DNA of 64,000 bases from Hymenobacter rigui (GTDB lineage Bacteria > Bacteroidota > Bacteroidia > Cytophagales > Hymenobacteraceae), in contig NZ_RWIT01000002.1 in the NCBI RefSeq assembly GCF_003944715.1, positions 496,001 through 560,000 on the forward strand. Reading direction: 5' to 3'. Under the pieces are notes generated by a model. That model saw only the letters and a program-made list of their open reading frames with translations. It was not told the origin of the DNA and did not search any database. Below are positions 35,414 through 44,039 of the stretch, one piece after another. Both the position numbers and the translations under genes were made by a program. The stretch's first letter is position 1. Every line of letters begins with the position of its first letter.

Positions 35414-35572
35414 CGTCCACCTCGTTATCCAGCTGGCCTGGCTTCCGGGGTTAAGGGCGTGTTTACGTTATCCCGAGTGCAGCCCGAAGTGTCCCGCATG
35501 CTGATGGTGTCATGTTACGAACCGAGGCAGTTGAGACGTTGCGCCGGGCTGGTGCCAGTTAATGAAACTGTT

Positions 35573-35681
35573 CAGGAAGTAGTGGAACGTCCTGCAGAGC
35601 GCAGCATCTCGTGGCTATTCATACGACAGCCCGTAAGATGTTGCGCTCTGCAGGACGTTCTATTGATTTTATGACTTCCTG
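35573..35681. repeat. REP-like inverted repeat (GAACGTCCTGCAGAGCGCAGCATCT family)
   Basis: Core arms 35585-35609 and 35636-35660 pair with one mismatch in 25. Outer CAGGAAGT (35573-35580) and ACTTCCTG (35674-35681) are also inverted. The sequence belongs to the same family as the elements at 43709 and 57639. Confidence 0.88.
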
Positions 35682-35740
35682 ACCAGCCTCAATGAACTGT
35701 TAGTTTGAAAACTTCAGATGCGAATCGGTAGTAATTTTAT

Positions 35741-35761
35741 TTACTTTGTATTTCAAAGTAA
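35741..35761. promoter_or_regulatory. AT-rich palindrome (TTACTTTG-N5-CAAAGTAA)
   Basis: A perfect 8-5-8 inverted repeat in an AT-rich stretch, 64 bp before the MpaB-like gene. It looks like a binding site for a dimeric regulator or a promoter element (it contains TACTTTG). No regulator gene is adjacent. Confidence 0.4.
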
Positions 35762-35825
35762 TTTGCATCAATATTACATGCATTCAGCTTTCTGCTGGGC
35801 TCAGAGTTGATAATACTGGCCATAC

Positions 35826-36596
35826 ATGGAGTATTTCGTAACGGAGGATTCGGTAGTGCGTACCATTTGGGGCAAGGCCGATACCGTGCTGTTCATTTTT
35901 GCCGGGGCCGCGGCCGAGTTTGCCGTGAATAAGGCCGTGGATTGGCTGTACTTCACCGGCCGCCTGCCCGCCGACCCGCTGGGCCGGTTGTTTTCGACGG
36001 TAGAGTATGCGCGCCGCATTGTGTTTGCCGACCGCGCCGGGGCTGAGCAGGCCATTGATACCATTGCCGCCATCCACAGCGAGGTGGAAGCCCAACGCGG
36101 CCAGCCGATTCCGGCCTGGGCCTACCGGGACGTGCTGTACATGCTCATGGACTATTCCATACGGGCCTTTGAGCTGCTGGAACGGCCCCTTACGGAGGCT
36201 GAGCGGGCTGAGGTATTCGATGTGTTTGGGCGGGTGGGTCGCCGCATGGGCGTTCCGGACATCCCTGCTACCTACGCCGCCTGGCTCCCGGATCGGCAAC
36301 GGCACCTGGAGCAGGACCTGGAGCACAGCGCCTGCACCTCCGATTTGTACCGCCAGTACCGCCGCCACCTGGGCCCGGTACGGTATCAGCTGCTGCTACA
36401 GGGGCAGCGGCTGGTGGTGCCTGCAGTAGTGAGCCGGTTGCTGGGCTTCGGCCGCCGCTCCTGGCTTGGGCCTGTGGTACCACTCTACCGCGCTACCCGC
36501 CACCTGCGCCTCAGCCAATGGGCCAAGACCAGCCTGCTGCCACTAGAGTATCGTGCCCAGATTGCCTCTTTGGATGTAGCTGCAGCTAGAAACTAG
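35826..36596 (+). CDS. MpaB-family (DUF2236) oxygenase-like protein
   Basis: The 256-residue product resembles the DUF2236/MpaB family, which includes haem-containing latex-clearing (rubber) oxygenases. Typical segments are the start EDSVVRTIWGKADTVLFIFAG, the STVEYARRIVFADRAGAEQAIDTIAAIH helix at about 59-86, and the RPLTEAERAEVFDVF segment. In many family members the next helix carries a WVHAT motif; here the same place reads VLYMLMDYSIRAF without His, so haem binding or activity may be altered. The stop codon TAG lies at the outer edge of the repeat at 36592. Confidence 0.78.
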   Translation: MEYFVTEDSVVRTIWGKADTVLFIFAGAAAEFAVNKAVDWLYFTGRLPADPLGRLFSTVEYARRIVFADRAGAEQAIDTIAAIHSEVEAQRGQPIPAWAYRDVLYMLMDYSIRAFELLERPLTEAERAEVFDVFGRVGRRMGVPDIPATYAAWLPDRQRHLEQDLEHSACTSDLYRQYRRHLGPVRYQLLLQGQRLVVPAVVSRLLGFGRRSWLGPVVPLYRATRHLRLSQWAKTSLLPLEYRAQIASLDVAAARN

Positions 36597-36723
36597 TTCC
36601 CCTCCTTAGAAAGGGGGGTTAGGGGTGGTTGACCTTGCGTCAGAATGGTTTTAGAACTAGCTCTAGTCGTCGTTCAACGAATCAACCACCCCTAGCCCCT
36701 CCTTTCTAAGGAGGGGAACTAGC
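36592..36723. repeat. MITE-like inverted repeat, copy 1
   Basis: Arms 36592-36633 and 36679-36723 are inverted copies of a 42-45-nt sequence with the core TTCCCCTCCTTAGAAAGG and GGGGTGGTTGA. The left arm begins at the stop codon of the MpaB-like gene. A second copy lies at 59389-59509. No ORF is inside. Confidence 0.9.
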
Positions 36724-36748
36724 TCTAACTCTAGCTAGCCCACATGAC

Positions 36749-37537
36749 TCAACTGGCGTAGCCCAGCACCCGGTACACGGCATAGCCGGCCATTTCGTGG
36801 AGCAGGATGCTCCACAAGGCCAGCGGCTGGTCGCCGGGGAGCAGCCAATAGGATAACGTGGGTTTTCGGTCGGAAGAGTAGAAGCCCGCCGGGAAGGGCG
36901 CGGGGTGCAGGCCAACTTTGGCGAAGCAGCCCAGGGCCCGGCGCTGATGAAATGCCGAGGTGATGAGCACCGTGGACTTGATTTCGGGGTGTTGAGCCAG
37001 CAGCTCTTTGGTAAACAGCGCATTTTCGCGGGTGTTGCGGCTGCGGGTTTCCAGCAGAATATCCTGCCTGGGCACGCCAGCCAGGCGCAGCAGCACCTGC
37101 AGCTCCTGGGCCTCGGTGCGGGGCATTTCATCCTTGCTTACCTTGGGCTGCACCAATGCTCCGGAGCCACCCGTGATGATGATGCGTTTGATGCGCCCCG
37201 CCCGGTACAGCCACAGCGTATGCAGCAGTCGGTCGGCTCCCGGCCCCACGTACACCCGGTCGTGGGGCGACTTCTGGCCCTCGGTGATGCCGGTGAGCAG
37301 GATGCCCGCGTCGTGGCGACCCAGCTGACGTAGCGTTACCGGGGGCTTTTCCCAGGCCAGCAAAGCCTCATTCACGAGGGCCGGATTGGTGAAGACGAGC
37401 AGGCCGATGGCAGCTGCCCAGCGCAGCCGCTTCTGCCAGCGGGCGTGGCGCACTAAAGCCGCCAGCAGCACCAACCCCACCAGCCACACGGCCGGCGACA
37501 ACACAAAATCAAGAAGCTTGGACAGGATAAAAAACAT
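36749..37537 (-). CDS. YdcF/ElyC/SanA-type (DUF218) membrane protein
   Basis: The 262-residue product has two N-terminal membrane helices (about 4-25 and 35-55) and a DUF218 domain: IIITGGSGALVQPK at about 118-131, ETRSRNTRENALFTKEL at about 160 and VLITSAFHQRRALGCF at about 193. Family members are linked to cell-envelope polysaccharide and vancomycin tolerance, but the enzymatic reaction is unknown. The start codon ATG (37537-37535) forms the foot of the terminator stem of the upstream thioredoxin gene, so its first codons are ATG-TTT-TTT in the U-run of that terminator. Confidence 0.88.
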   Translation of the reverse strand: MFFILSKLLDFVLSPAVWLVGLVLLAALVRHARWQKRLRWAAAIGLLVFTNPALVNEALLAWEKPPVTLRQLGRHDAGILLTGITEGQKSPHDRVYVGPGADRLLHTLWLYRAGRIKRIIITGGSGALVQPKVSKDEMPRTEAQELQVLLRLAGVPRQDILLETRSRNTRENALFTKELLAQHPEIKSTVLITSAFHQRRALGCFAKVGLHPAPFPAGFYSSDRKPTLSYWLLPGDQPLALWSILLHEMAGYAVYRVLGYAS

Positions 37538-37582
37538 GGCCGCGAAGCTACGGCAGGAAATGCTGCCAGTGCTTCGCGGCCA
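37529..37582 (-). terminator. Terminator of the thioredoxin gene, fused to the start codon of the ydcF-like gene
   Basis: A perfect 12-bp stem (37537-37548 with 37571-37582) with an inner GGCAG/CTGCC stem is followed by six T on the minus strand (37534-37529). The ATG of the next gene lies between stem and T run. Confidence 0.88.
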
Positions 37583-37612
37583 AGATGTTTTGCCAATTGC
37601 CGGCAGACGGTA

Positions 37613-37960
37613 TTAGGCCGGCTGCGGGGCTACATCGGTGCAGCGCTGCAGGTTCTGCAGCATTTCCAGCACTTCCTCTTCGGCCCGCAGCGTGTCGCAC
37701 TCCATGAGCACGCCCCGGCAATACGACACAAAGAACGGAGCCACTTTGGTATCCATCATTTTGCGGGCCACCGGGTTTTCACTGGCATCCAGCCGCAGGA
37801 AAGCAGTACTGCCAAACCGTGCATCCTGCGAGAAACTCTCGAAAGGTGGGGCCAGCAGGTCGCACACCGGGCAGTTGGCCGAGGTGAACTTAGCAATTAC
37901 CCGGGGGTAGTCGTGAATAAGGGTGCGCAGGCCCTGGTCGTTGGTATCAATTACTTTCAT
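37613..37960 (-). CDS. Thioredoxin-family protein
   Basis: The 115-residue product has a thioredoxin fold with the active site CPVC at about residues 30-33 preceded by FTSAN, and the cis-proline in TKVAPFFVSY at about 72. The CPVC motif is unlike the classical CGPC of TrxA and like bacterial thioredoxin-like proteins that take part in thiol oxidoreduction or transport of specific substrates. It has no signal peptide. It is followed by a strong terminator and preceded by another (38027-38069), so it is transcribed alone. Confidence 0.85.
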   Translation of the reverse strand: MKVIDTNDQGLRTLIHDYPRVIAKFTSANCPVCDLLAPPFESFSQDARFGSTAFLRLDASENPVARKMMDTKVAPFFVSYCRGVLMECDTLRAEEEVLEMLQNLQRCTDVAPQPA

Positions 37961-38026
37961 GCGGCAAGCTGGTTGACTGAGATTGAACTGCCACTAATCC
38001 GGACAGACCAAATTTCCTCAGCAGAC

Positions 38027-38069
38027 AAAAAACCGGCTCCGGAAAATTCCTTCCCAGAGCGGTTTTTTT
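38027..38069. terminator. Bidirectional terminator between the DUF885 and thioredoxin genes
   Basis: An A run and ACC-GCTC stem pair with GAGC-GGT and a T run across an 18-nt loop, with one bulged G. It lies 18 bp after the DUF885 stop codon on the minus strand. Confidence 0.75.
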
Positions 38070-38086
38070 CGTCCTAAAACGGGAAA

Positions 38087-39868
38087 TCAGTTCAGCTTGT
38101 TGCCGGCTAGCATCATCTGCCGGATATACTTCACCGGGGCGCTGCCGTAGCTCAGGAACTGCTCGTGGAAGGCCTTGAGGTCGAACTTGCTGCCTTGCTG
38201 CCGCTTCAGCTCCTCGCGCAGGTCGTAGATTTCGGTGGAGCCGGTGAAGTAGCTGCTGAGCTGCACTTGGCTGAGCGTGGCGCGCAGCCACTTGTTGCGG
38301 GCCTCAGCTTCTTCCTGAAATCCGTCGCGGCGGAGCATGGCCACGGCGGCGGCTTCGGTGATGGTACCGGCCTGCACCTCGTGGTCGAGGATGGCATTGA
38401 GGGTCACGCGCATGTTCCATTTGTCCCACATCAGCCAGATTTCGTCGGTGTTGCCGCCGTAGCCGCTTTCCAGCATCATGCGCTCGGTGTACACGGCCCA
38501 GCCCTCAATCATGGCCCCGTTGCCGAAGATGGATTTGATGAGCGAGGGGCTGCGGTTGGCGTACACCAGTTGGGTGTAGTGGCCCGGAATAGCCTCGTGA
38601 ATGTTCAGGATCTGGAGCGTGTAGGTATTGTATTCGCGCAGGTAGCTTTCGGCCCGGTCGGCGGGCTGGCCGGTGAGGGGCTCCACGTTATAATAGGTGT
38701 TGGCGGCCTTGTCGTAGGGGCCGGGGGCCGAGATGCTGGCACCGGCCCCGCTGCCGCGCATGTACAGCGGCGTTTCGCGCACGACCAGGGGTTTGCTGGG
38801 GTCCTGGGTAAGCAGCTTGTGGTCATCCACCCACTTCACCAGCGTGGGCATCTGATCCTTCACGGCCTGTACGAAGCCCGCGGGCGTGGCGTGCTGCTGC
38901 GAGAGGCGGCCGATTACCTGCTGCACCGCCGCCAATGAATCGGCGGGCTGGGGCTGGCCGGGGAAATACTTCGGGTACAGCCGCGCCGCCCGCTTTTTCA
39001 TGTCGCGTAGCAGCTCCTGCTTATGTGCCAGGGCCTTGCGGTACACCTCGTCGGCGGAGTACGTGGACTGGATATCGAGGGCGAACTTGCGGGCAAACAA
39101 CGCCGGCCCGATGCGGAATGAACGAAACTTCCCGGCCGGCAGCACCTCCTGTTGCAGAAACCGCACGTACCCTTCCATGCTTAGGCGAGTAGTGGCCACG
39201 CGGGCCAGCAAATCCTGCTTCTCCCGCGCCGACAGGCCCGATTTCGCCACCGAATCCTGTAGTGCCTTCCCGAACACGTCCAGCCCACCCTGGTTCTGGC
39301 GGATGGCCAGATCGGTATGCTCACGGGTGGGCTGCTTGATGTTTTCCTTGGCGGCTTCGTAGTAGTCAGTAGCGCGGCTGAGCTTGAGGCTGATGGCGCG
39401 CAGCCGCCGGTCGAGGGGCCAGTAGCGGCCGTTCAGGATATCAGCCACCGAGCCGCCCAGGTTGTAGTTGGCCGGGTTCCACTGCCAGTCGCGCAGGGTA
39501 TCGGCGTAGAAGCGGGCCGACTCCAGGTAGTTCTGCATCAGCCGGAAGTCCGTCTGGTTGTTCACCGACAGGTCTTCCAGCTTAAACGTCTTCATTTCCT
39601 GGCGGCGGCGGGCCAAAGCGGCGGATTCCGTCTGACGGCGGCCGGCGTTGGGTACCACCAGCAGCGAATCGTAGCGGTGGTAGCCGGCCCCGCTGGCCCA
39701 CTCGGGGTTGTAGTACCACAGGGAGTCGATGAAGCGCTGCTTGTACCGGTCGAAATCGGCATTCACGGTTTCGGGGATGCCGGAGGTGGGCTTGCTGCCG
39801 GAGTTGCAGGCCGCCAGCGCCAGCAGGCCGGCCAGGGGCAGCGTATGAGAGAAGTAACGGTGGGACAT
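38087..39868 (-). CDS. DUF885 lipoprotein (putative metallopeptidase)
   Basis: The 593-residue product begins with a lipoprotein signal peptide (lipobox LAAC at about 18-21). It matches the DUF885 family in length and motifs: HEAIPGHYTQL at about 422-432 (an HExxH-related H-E-A-x-P-G-H zinc site) and EGWAVYTERMM at about 455. Members are thought to be metallopeptidases, but no substrate is established. The gene stands alone with a terminator. Confidence 0.88.
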   Translation of the reverse strand: MSHRYFSHTLPLAGLLALAACNSGSKPTSGIPETVNADFDRYKQRFIDSLWYYNPEWASGAGYHRYDSLLVVPNAGRRQTESAALARRRQEMKTFKLEDLSVNNQTDFRLMQNYLESARFYADTLRDWQWNPANYNLGGSVADILNGRYWPLDRRLRAISLKLSRATDYYEAAKENIKQPTREHTDLAIRQNQGGLDVFGKALQDSVAKSGLSAREKQDLLARVATTRLSMEGYVRFLQQEVLPAGKFRSFRIGPALFARKFALDIQSTYSADEVYRKALAHKQELLRDMKKRAARLYPKYFPGQPQPADSLAAVQQVIGRLSQQHATPAGFVQAVKDQMPTLVKWVDDHKLLTQDPSKPLVVRETPLYMRGSGAGASISAPGPYDKAANTYYNVEPLTGQPADRAESYLREYNTYTLQILNIHEAIPGHYTQLVYANRSPSLIKSIFGNGAMIEGWAVYTERMMLESGYGGNTDEIWLMWDKWNMRVTLNAILDHEVQAGTITEAAAVAMLRRDGFQEEAEARNKWLRATLSQVQLSSYFTGSTEIYDLREELKRQQGSKFDLKAFHEQFLSYGSAPVKYIRQMMLAGNKLN

Positions 39869-39994
39869 GTACAGTTGAGTTTACAGCGCAAGGTAGCGCC
39901 GAAAGGACGCGGGTTGCTACCGGACGTTGCGGCAGCCTACCAGTAATGCGCTCCTACCCCAAGCACAACCACAGGCTACTTCCCGGCTACGCGC

Positions 39995-40002
39995 TACATT
40001 TG
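39995..40002 (+). promoter_or_regulatory. Candidate -7 element (TACATTTG) of the lactonase gene
   Basis: A perfect TAnnTTTG match 29 bp before the start codon of the lactonase-family gene. Confidence 0.45.
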
Positions 40003-40031
40003 GCGCTCCGCCACCTGCTTGTAGCTGCTCC

Positions 40032-41225
40032 ATGTCGCATTCCGTTTCCCGCCGCCGGTTTCTCTACACCCTTAGCCTGAGTGCTGCCGGCACCGTCCTG
40101 CTGCCCGCTTGCCTGCGGGCCGGCTCGGGCTCTGCAGCCGACGCGTACCTCGTGTACGTGGGCAGCTACGGCCCTGCGGAGCAGGATAACATCTGGCTCT
40201 ACCGCCTCAACCCCGGCACCGGCGCGCTTACCCGCGTGGCCGGGGCCCGGGGCGGGGCAGCCCCCTCCTTCCTCACCGTAGATGCCCGCCACCGCCGCCT
40301 CTACGCCGTGAATGAGGTAGATAACTACCAGAACACCCCCAACGGCGGCGTCAGCGCCTTCGCCATTGACCCCGGCACCGGCGGCCTCACCCTGCTCAAC
40401 CAGCAGGCCTCGGGCGGCACCATCCCCTGCTACATCAGCCTCGATAAAGCCGGCCGGCACGCCTTAGTAGCCAACTACGGCACTGGCACCGTGGCCGCTT
40501 TGCCCCTCACTACCGAGGGCCAGCTGCAGCCTGCCGCCTCCGTGGACCAGCACACCGGCCACGGCCCCCACAAAAACCAAAGCAACGCCCGCGCCCACTG
40601 CATCATTCCGGACCCCGCCGGCAAGTTCTTCTTCGCTGTGGATCTGGGCAATGATACCGTGTACAGCTACACGCTGAGTTCCACCGGCCAGCTGGTGCGC
40701 CAGGCCGCGCCGGCCTTCCAGGCTAAGCCGGGGGCCGGGCCGCGCATCCTCACCTTCCACCCCAGCCGCCCGCTGGCCTTCCTCATCAACGAGCTGGACT
40801 CCACCCTCACCGCCCTGGCCTACGATGCCCGCCAGGGTACCCTGCGCGAAATCCAGACCGTGCCCTGCCTCCCGCCCGATTTTACCGGCTGGAACGCCTG
40901 CGCCGATGTGCACGTCTCCCCCAACGGCCGCTTCGTCGTCGGCTCCAACCGCGGCCACGACAGCCTGGTGGTGTTTGCCCTCGATGAAGCCACTGGCCGC
41001 CTCACCCTGGTCGAGCACGTGAAGCTACCCGGCAAAACCCCGCGCAGCTTCACCTTCGACCCCAGCGGCCAGATAGTGCTGGTGGCCCACCAGCAAAGCA
41101 ACACCATCGTCACCTACCGCGCCGATGCCCGCACCGGCCGCCTCACCCCCACCGGCACCAGCGTGGAGCTTCCCGCCCCCGTCTGTCTGCAGGTCTACCC
41201 CGATTTCCTGGCCGGCCGGGGGTAG
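40032..41225 (+). CDS. Secreted lactonase-family (6-phosphogluconolactonase-like) beta-propeller
   Basis: The 397-residue product has a twin-arginine-like signal (SRRRFLYTLSLSAAG) with a downstream lipobox-like LPAC, so it is exported, perhaps as a lipoprotein. The rest is a seven-bladed propeller of the lactonase type (YvrE/Pgl): YVGSYGPAEQDNIWLYRL, AVNEVDNYQNTPNGGVSAF, DLGNDTVYSYTL and AHQQSNTIVTYRAD. Cytoplasmic family members hydrolyse 6-phosphogluconolactone; an exported one would act on another sugar lactone. ATG 40032 is chosen because upstream codons lie over the promoter. Confidence 0.88.
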   Translation: MSHSVSRRRFLYTLSLSAAGTVLLPACLRAGSGSAADAYLVYVGSYGPAEQDNIWLYRLNPGTGALTRVAGARGGAAPSFLTVDARHRRLYAVNEVDNYQNTPNGGVSAFAIDPGTGGLTLLNQQASGGTIPCYISLDKAGRHALVANYGTGTVAALPLTTEGQLQPAASVDQHTGHGPHKNQSNARAHCIIPDPAGKFFFAVDLGNDTVYSYTLSSTGQLVRQAAPAFQAKPGAGPRILTFHPSRPLAFLINELDSTLTALAYDARQGTLREIQTVPCLPPDFTGWNACADVHVSPNGRFVVGSNRGHDSLVVFALDEATGRLTLVEHVKLPGKTPRSFTFDPSGQIVLVAHQQSNTIVTYRADARTGRLTPTGTSVELPAPVCLQVYPDFLAGRG

Positions 41226-41552
41226 ACAGCACCACAACCCAGACCGTCATTCCGACCGCAGCCGAGGAATCTCGCGTGCTGATGTTGTAATGGTAACTCC
41301 AGCGAAGTGGTAGAGATGCTTAGACTTCGCTCAGCATGACAGATAGTTTGGCAACGTCAGCACGCGAGATTCCTCGGCTGCGCTCGGAATGACGTTCTTT
41401 TTGGGGACCTGTTCTCTATTGACGCGGCCGGCTCTGGTTCCCCAAAAATCCCAGGCTTTCCTGACACGTTTTTGCGGGCGGCCACGTTAGCGCCAAGCGG
41501 GTCAGTCGCCCGCCTGTTTCTGCGTATGCGCCTCCTCCTACCGTTATTTCAA
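41226..41552. other. 327-bp gap filled mainly by a REP-like element
   Basis: The gap holds the long inverted repeat at 41245-41394 and no convincing gene or other signal; the 158 bp after it show nothing recognisable. Confidence 0.7.
41245..41394. repeat. REP-like inverted repeat (CGTCATTCCGA family)
   Basis: Arms 41245-41287 and 41352-41394 are reverse complements with two mismatches in 43. A further half-unit (AGAGATGCTTAGACTTCGC) lies between them at about 41312-41340. It follows the lactonase stop codon by 20 bp. Confidence 0.93.
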
Positions 41553-42065
41553 ATGAAAGCCAGGCACCTGCTGCCACTGCTGTTTCTGGTGCTGCCGCTG
41601 GCGCTCAAGGCCCAGCAGGGCTCCGTTCGCCGCCTCGATGAAAGCAACGGCTTCCGGGGCCTGCGCTTCGGATCCCCGCTTACGGAAAGCCTGCACCTGA
41701 AACTTCTGCAGGACAAAGGCGACGAGAAGATTTACGAGCGGGAAGACGAAGACCTGCGCGTGGGGCAGTTCTCGGCGGCTCGCATCCACTACAAGTTCTA
41801 CAAAGACCAGTTTGCTACCGTGACCATCATCGTGCGCGGCCCCGAGCATGTGCAGAAGGTGCTACCCATGTTTGAAGCCCTTTACGGCCCCGGCCGGCCG
41901 GATGGCTTCAGCTACAAGTGGCACGGCAGCCTGGCTGCCCTCTCCTGCGCCTCCCTCCCCAACGACCAGATTATTCTGGCTATGAGCAGTCTGCCCCTGG
42001 CTGCGCAGATGCAGCAGGCCAAAGCGCCCGTCAACACCACTAAGCTCAAAATCAAACGGAAGTAG
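41553..42065 (+). CDS. Small secreted protein of unknown function
   Basis: The 170-residue product starts with a signal peptide (MKARHLLPLLFLVLPLALKA, cleavage before QQ). The mature part contains a segment FRGLRFGSPLTESLHL and ends in a basic tail (KLKIKRK). I recognise no family. ATG 41526 (27 bases upstream) would add MRLLLPLFQ in front and is also possible. It lies between a REP-like element and the nuclease gene, both on the plus strand, without an obvious promoter. Confidence 0.65.
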   Translation: MKARHLLPLLFLVLPLALKAQQGSVRRLDESNGFRGLRFGSPLTESLHLKLLQDKGDEKIYEREDEDLRVGQFSAARIHYKFYKDQFATVTIIVRGPEHVQKVLPMFEALYGPGRPDGFSYKWHGSLAALSCASLPNDQIILAMSSLPLAAQMQQAKAPVNTTKLKIKRK

Positions 42066-42162
42066 ACCCGCCGTTTCGACAGGCCGCAGCCGAAGCTAAC
42101 CCGCCGCACTTCGCGAAACCAACGCTTCGCGCTACATTCGCCGGATAGAATTTCTTTCCGCT

Positions 42163-43641
42163 ATGCGCCGCTTCTCCCCGCTTCTGCTTTCCGGCCTGCT
42201 GCTGAGCCTTTCGGCTTCGGCCTGCTCGACCACCCCGCCCGAAACCATCCGAACTGCTCCAACCGCCGATGCTCCGCCCGCTATTCCGGTAGAGTCGGGG
42301 GCGGCCGTGATGCAGGCTTCCGGCCGCTTTCCTGAAACGTTTGAACAGGGCGGCAAAGGCGCTTACTCGGAGGGCGACGAGCAGCTGGGCTCCGGCTCCT
42401 GGCACTTCACCGAGGCGCTTATCGGCTCCTCCGACCAGGACCACAAGCGCGGGGAGCACGCCGCCCGCCTGCGGACCCGGGGCCGGCTGCGCATGAACTT
42501 CGACGCGCCCAGTGGAGTGCGCACCATCCGCATCAGCTCGGCGGCCTACGGCCAGGACGCGGCCAGTATCTGGGAGCTGTGGGGCAGCGTGGACGGGGGC
42601 CGCACGTTCCGGCGCATCGGTAGCCCGGTGCAGGCCAAAGGTCCGCGCCTGCTGACCACCACCTTTCAGGGTACCACGCCCGGTCCACTGCGGCTGGAAA
42701 TCCGCAAAACGGACAGCGGCTCCGGCCGGCTGAATATTGATGATATTGAGCTAGAAACGGGCAGCGGCGCAGCTGTGGCCGGTGGCGTGGCTTCGGTGCC
42801 GGCTCCCACCCCTGCGCCCCGGCCATCCACTTCAGCTCCGAAGCCCTCAACCTCCCAGGCTCCCAATCAGGCCCCTTCCCTCGACAACGACAACCTGGGC
42901 CTGGGCAACCCCAGCGGCGCCACGGCCAACGTGAGCATGTCCACCAACTATCTGCTGGTGAAGCCGCAGTTTACCATTGGCTACAACGCCCTGCGCGGCA
43001 CGCCCACCTGGGTTAGCTGGCATCTTACCCGCACCGATATTGGCTCGGCCCCGCGCCAGGACGATTTCCGGCCCGACCCGGCCCTGCCCCGGGAGTTTTA
43101 CCAGGTGACGCGCAACTCCTATTCGGGTTCGGGCTTCGACAAAGGCCACAACTGCCCCAGTGCTGACCGCACCCGGGAGCTGGACGACAACTCGGCCACT
43201 TTCCTGATGACCAACATGATTCCGCAGGCTGGCAACAACAACCAGCGCACCTGGAGCAGCCTGGAAGAATGGACGCGCGGGCAGGTGCAGCGGGGCCAGG
43301 AAGTGTACATCATCATGGGCAGCTACGGCAAGGGCGGCACCGGCACGGCCGGCTTCAAAACTACCATCGATAACGGCCACGTGACCGTGCCGGCCCGGGT
43401 GTGGAAGGTGCTGGTCATTCTGCCCGAGGGCTCCAATGATATTCAGCGCATTGCCGCCGGCCAGGCCCGACTGCTGGCGGTGGATACCCCCAACGACCAG
43501 ACCGTCAGCCCCGACTGGAGCCAGTACCGCACCAGCATCGACGCCATCGAAGCGGCCACCGGCCTGGATTTGCTCAGCAAAATCCCGCTGGCCGCCCAGG
43601 ACCGGCTGGAGGCCCAGGTAGATACCGCCCCCACGCGGTAA
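42163..43641 (+). CDS. DNA/RNA non-specific endonuclease lipoprotein (NUC1/NucA type)
   Basis: The 492-residue product has a lipoprotein signal (SASAC at about 17-21), an N-terminal module (about 50-205) ending in RLNIDDIEL, a Ser/Pro/Ala-rich linker (about 208-245) and a C-terminal endonuclease domain (about 250-475). The active-site motif of the family, DRGH in its usual form, is present as DKGHNCPSADRT at about 326, with the Asn-rich NMIPQAGNNNQRTW segment after it. The family cleaves DNA and RNA with a His/metal mechanism. It is probably anchored outside the cell for nucleic acid degradation. A near-consensus -7 element (TACATTCG) lies at 42133-42140. Confidence 0.9.
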   Translation: MRRFSPLLLSGLLLSLSASACSTTPPETIRTAPTADAPPAIPVESGAAVMQASGRFPETFEQGGKGAYSEGDEQLGSGSWHFTEALIGSSDQDHKRGEHAARLRTRGRLRMNFDAPSGVRTIRISSAAYGQDAASIWELWGSVDGGRTFRRIGSPVQAKGPRLLTTTFQGTTPGPLRLEIRKTDSGSGRLNIDDIELETGSGAAVAGGVASVPAPTPAPRPSTSAPKPSTSQAPNQAPSLDNDNLGLGNPSGATANVSMSTNYLLVKPQFTIGYNALRGTPTWVSWHLTRTDIGSAPRQDDFRPDPALPREFYQVTRNSYSGSGFDKGHNCPSADRTRELDDNSATFLMTNMIPQAGNNNQRTWSSLEEWTRGQVQRGQEVYIIMGSYGKGGTGTAGFKTTIDNGHVTVPARVWKVLVILPEGSNDIQRIAAGQARLLAVDTPNDQTVSPDWSQYRTSIDAIEAATGLDLLSKIPLAAQDRLEAQVDTAPTR

Positions 43642-43708
43642 CTACATCAGCAGCAAAGAAGAAAACAAAGCCTCACGGCCACACTGCGCGGACTACAACC
43701 CACTGGAA

Positions 43709-43805
43709 CGTCATGCAGAGCGCAGCGAAGCATCTCGCGTGCTGACGTCTGAATAGCATTTCAACGTCAGCACGCGAGATGCTTCGGCTGCGCCTCTGCA
43801 TGACG
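43709..43805. repeat. REP-like inverted repeat (CGTCATGCAGAGCGCAG family)
   Basis: Arms 43709-43748 and 43764-43805 pair over about 40 bases with two single-base indels. It lies 67 bp after the nuclease stop codon and belongs to the same family as 35573 and 57639. Confidence 0.92.
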
Positions 43806-43893
43806 ACCTTTTAGATATGGCTTTCTGGTCAACTACCTACACTGCCGCCTTCGGGTGCGGTTTATGAGTAGCAAATACCCGTATCTACATGGG

Positions 43894-43929
43894 TTGGTGA
43901 ACTATTCCATTTGCGGGCGCGTACCTTTG
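43894..43929 (+). promoter_or_regulatory. Candidate promoter of the MFS gene (TTG ... TACCTTTG)
   Basis: TACCTTTG at 43922-43929 is a perfect -7 match; a TTG at 43894-43896 lies 25 bp before it, slightly beyond the usual spacing. It ends 110 bp before the start codon. Confidence 0.5.
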
Positions 43930-44039
43930 CTCTGACGCGTCCCACCGCCTCATCGTTTTTTCCTTGAGACTTCCCCGCCCATTCTGCCCCTCCGTGGGGG
44001 TGGAATGGGCGTTTTTTTGGGCTTCCGGCCGTTTATCAC

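Larger units (their letters stand above)
35414..35825. other. 412-bp gap with a REP-like palindrome and an AT-rich palindrome
   Basis: This gap holds no convincing gene. Its first half contains the inverted repeat at 35573-35681. Its second half is strikingly AT-rich and has the palindrome at 35741-35761 before the MpaB-like gene. Confidence 0.7.
43642..44039. other. 398-bp gap with a REP-like element and the MFS promoter
   Basis: The gap contains the palindromic element at 43709-43805 and the promoter at 43894-43929. No gene is convincing; the rest shows nothing. Confidence 0.7.

Noticed and set aside
35459..35674. A possible 71-residue gene
   Set aside because: It runs through the inverted repeat at 35573-35681, so the coding potential is that of the repeat.
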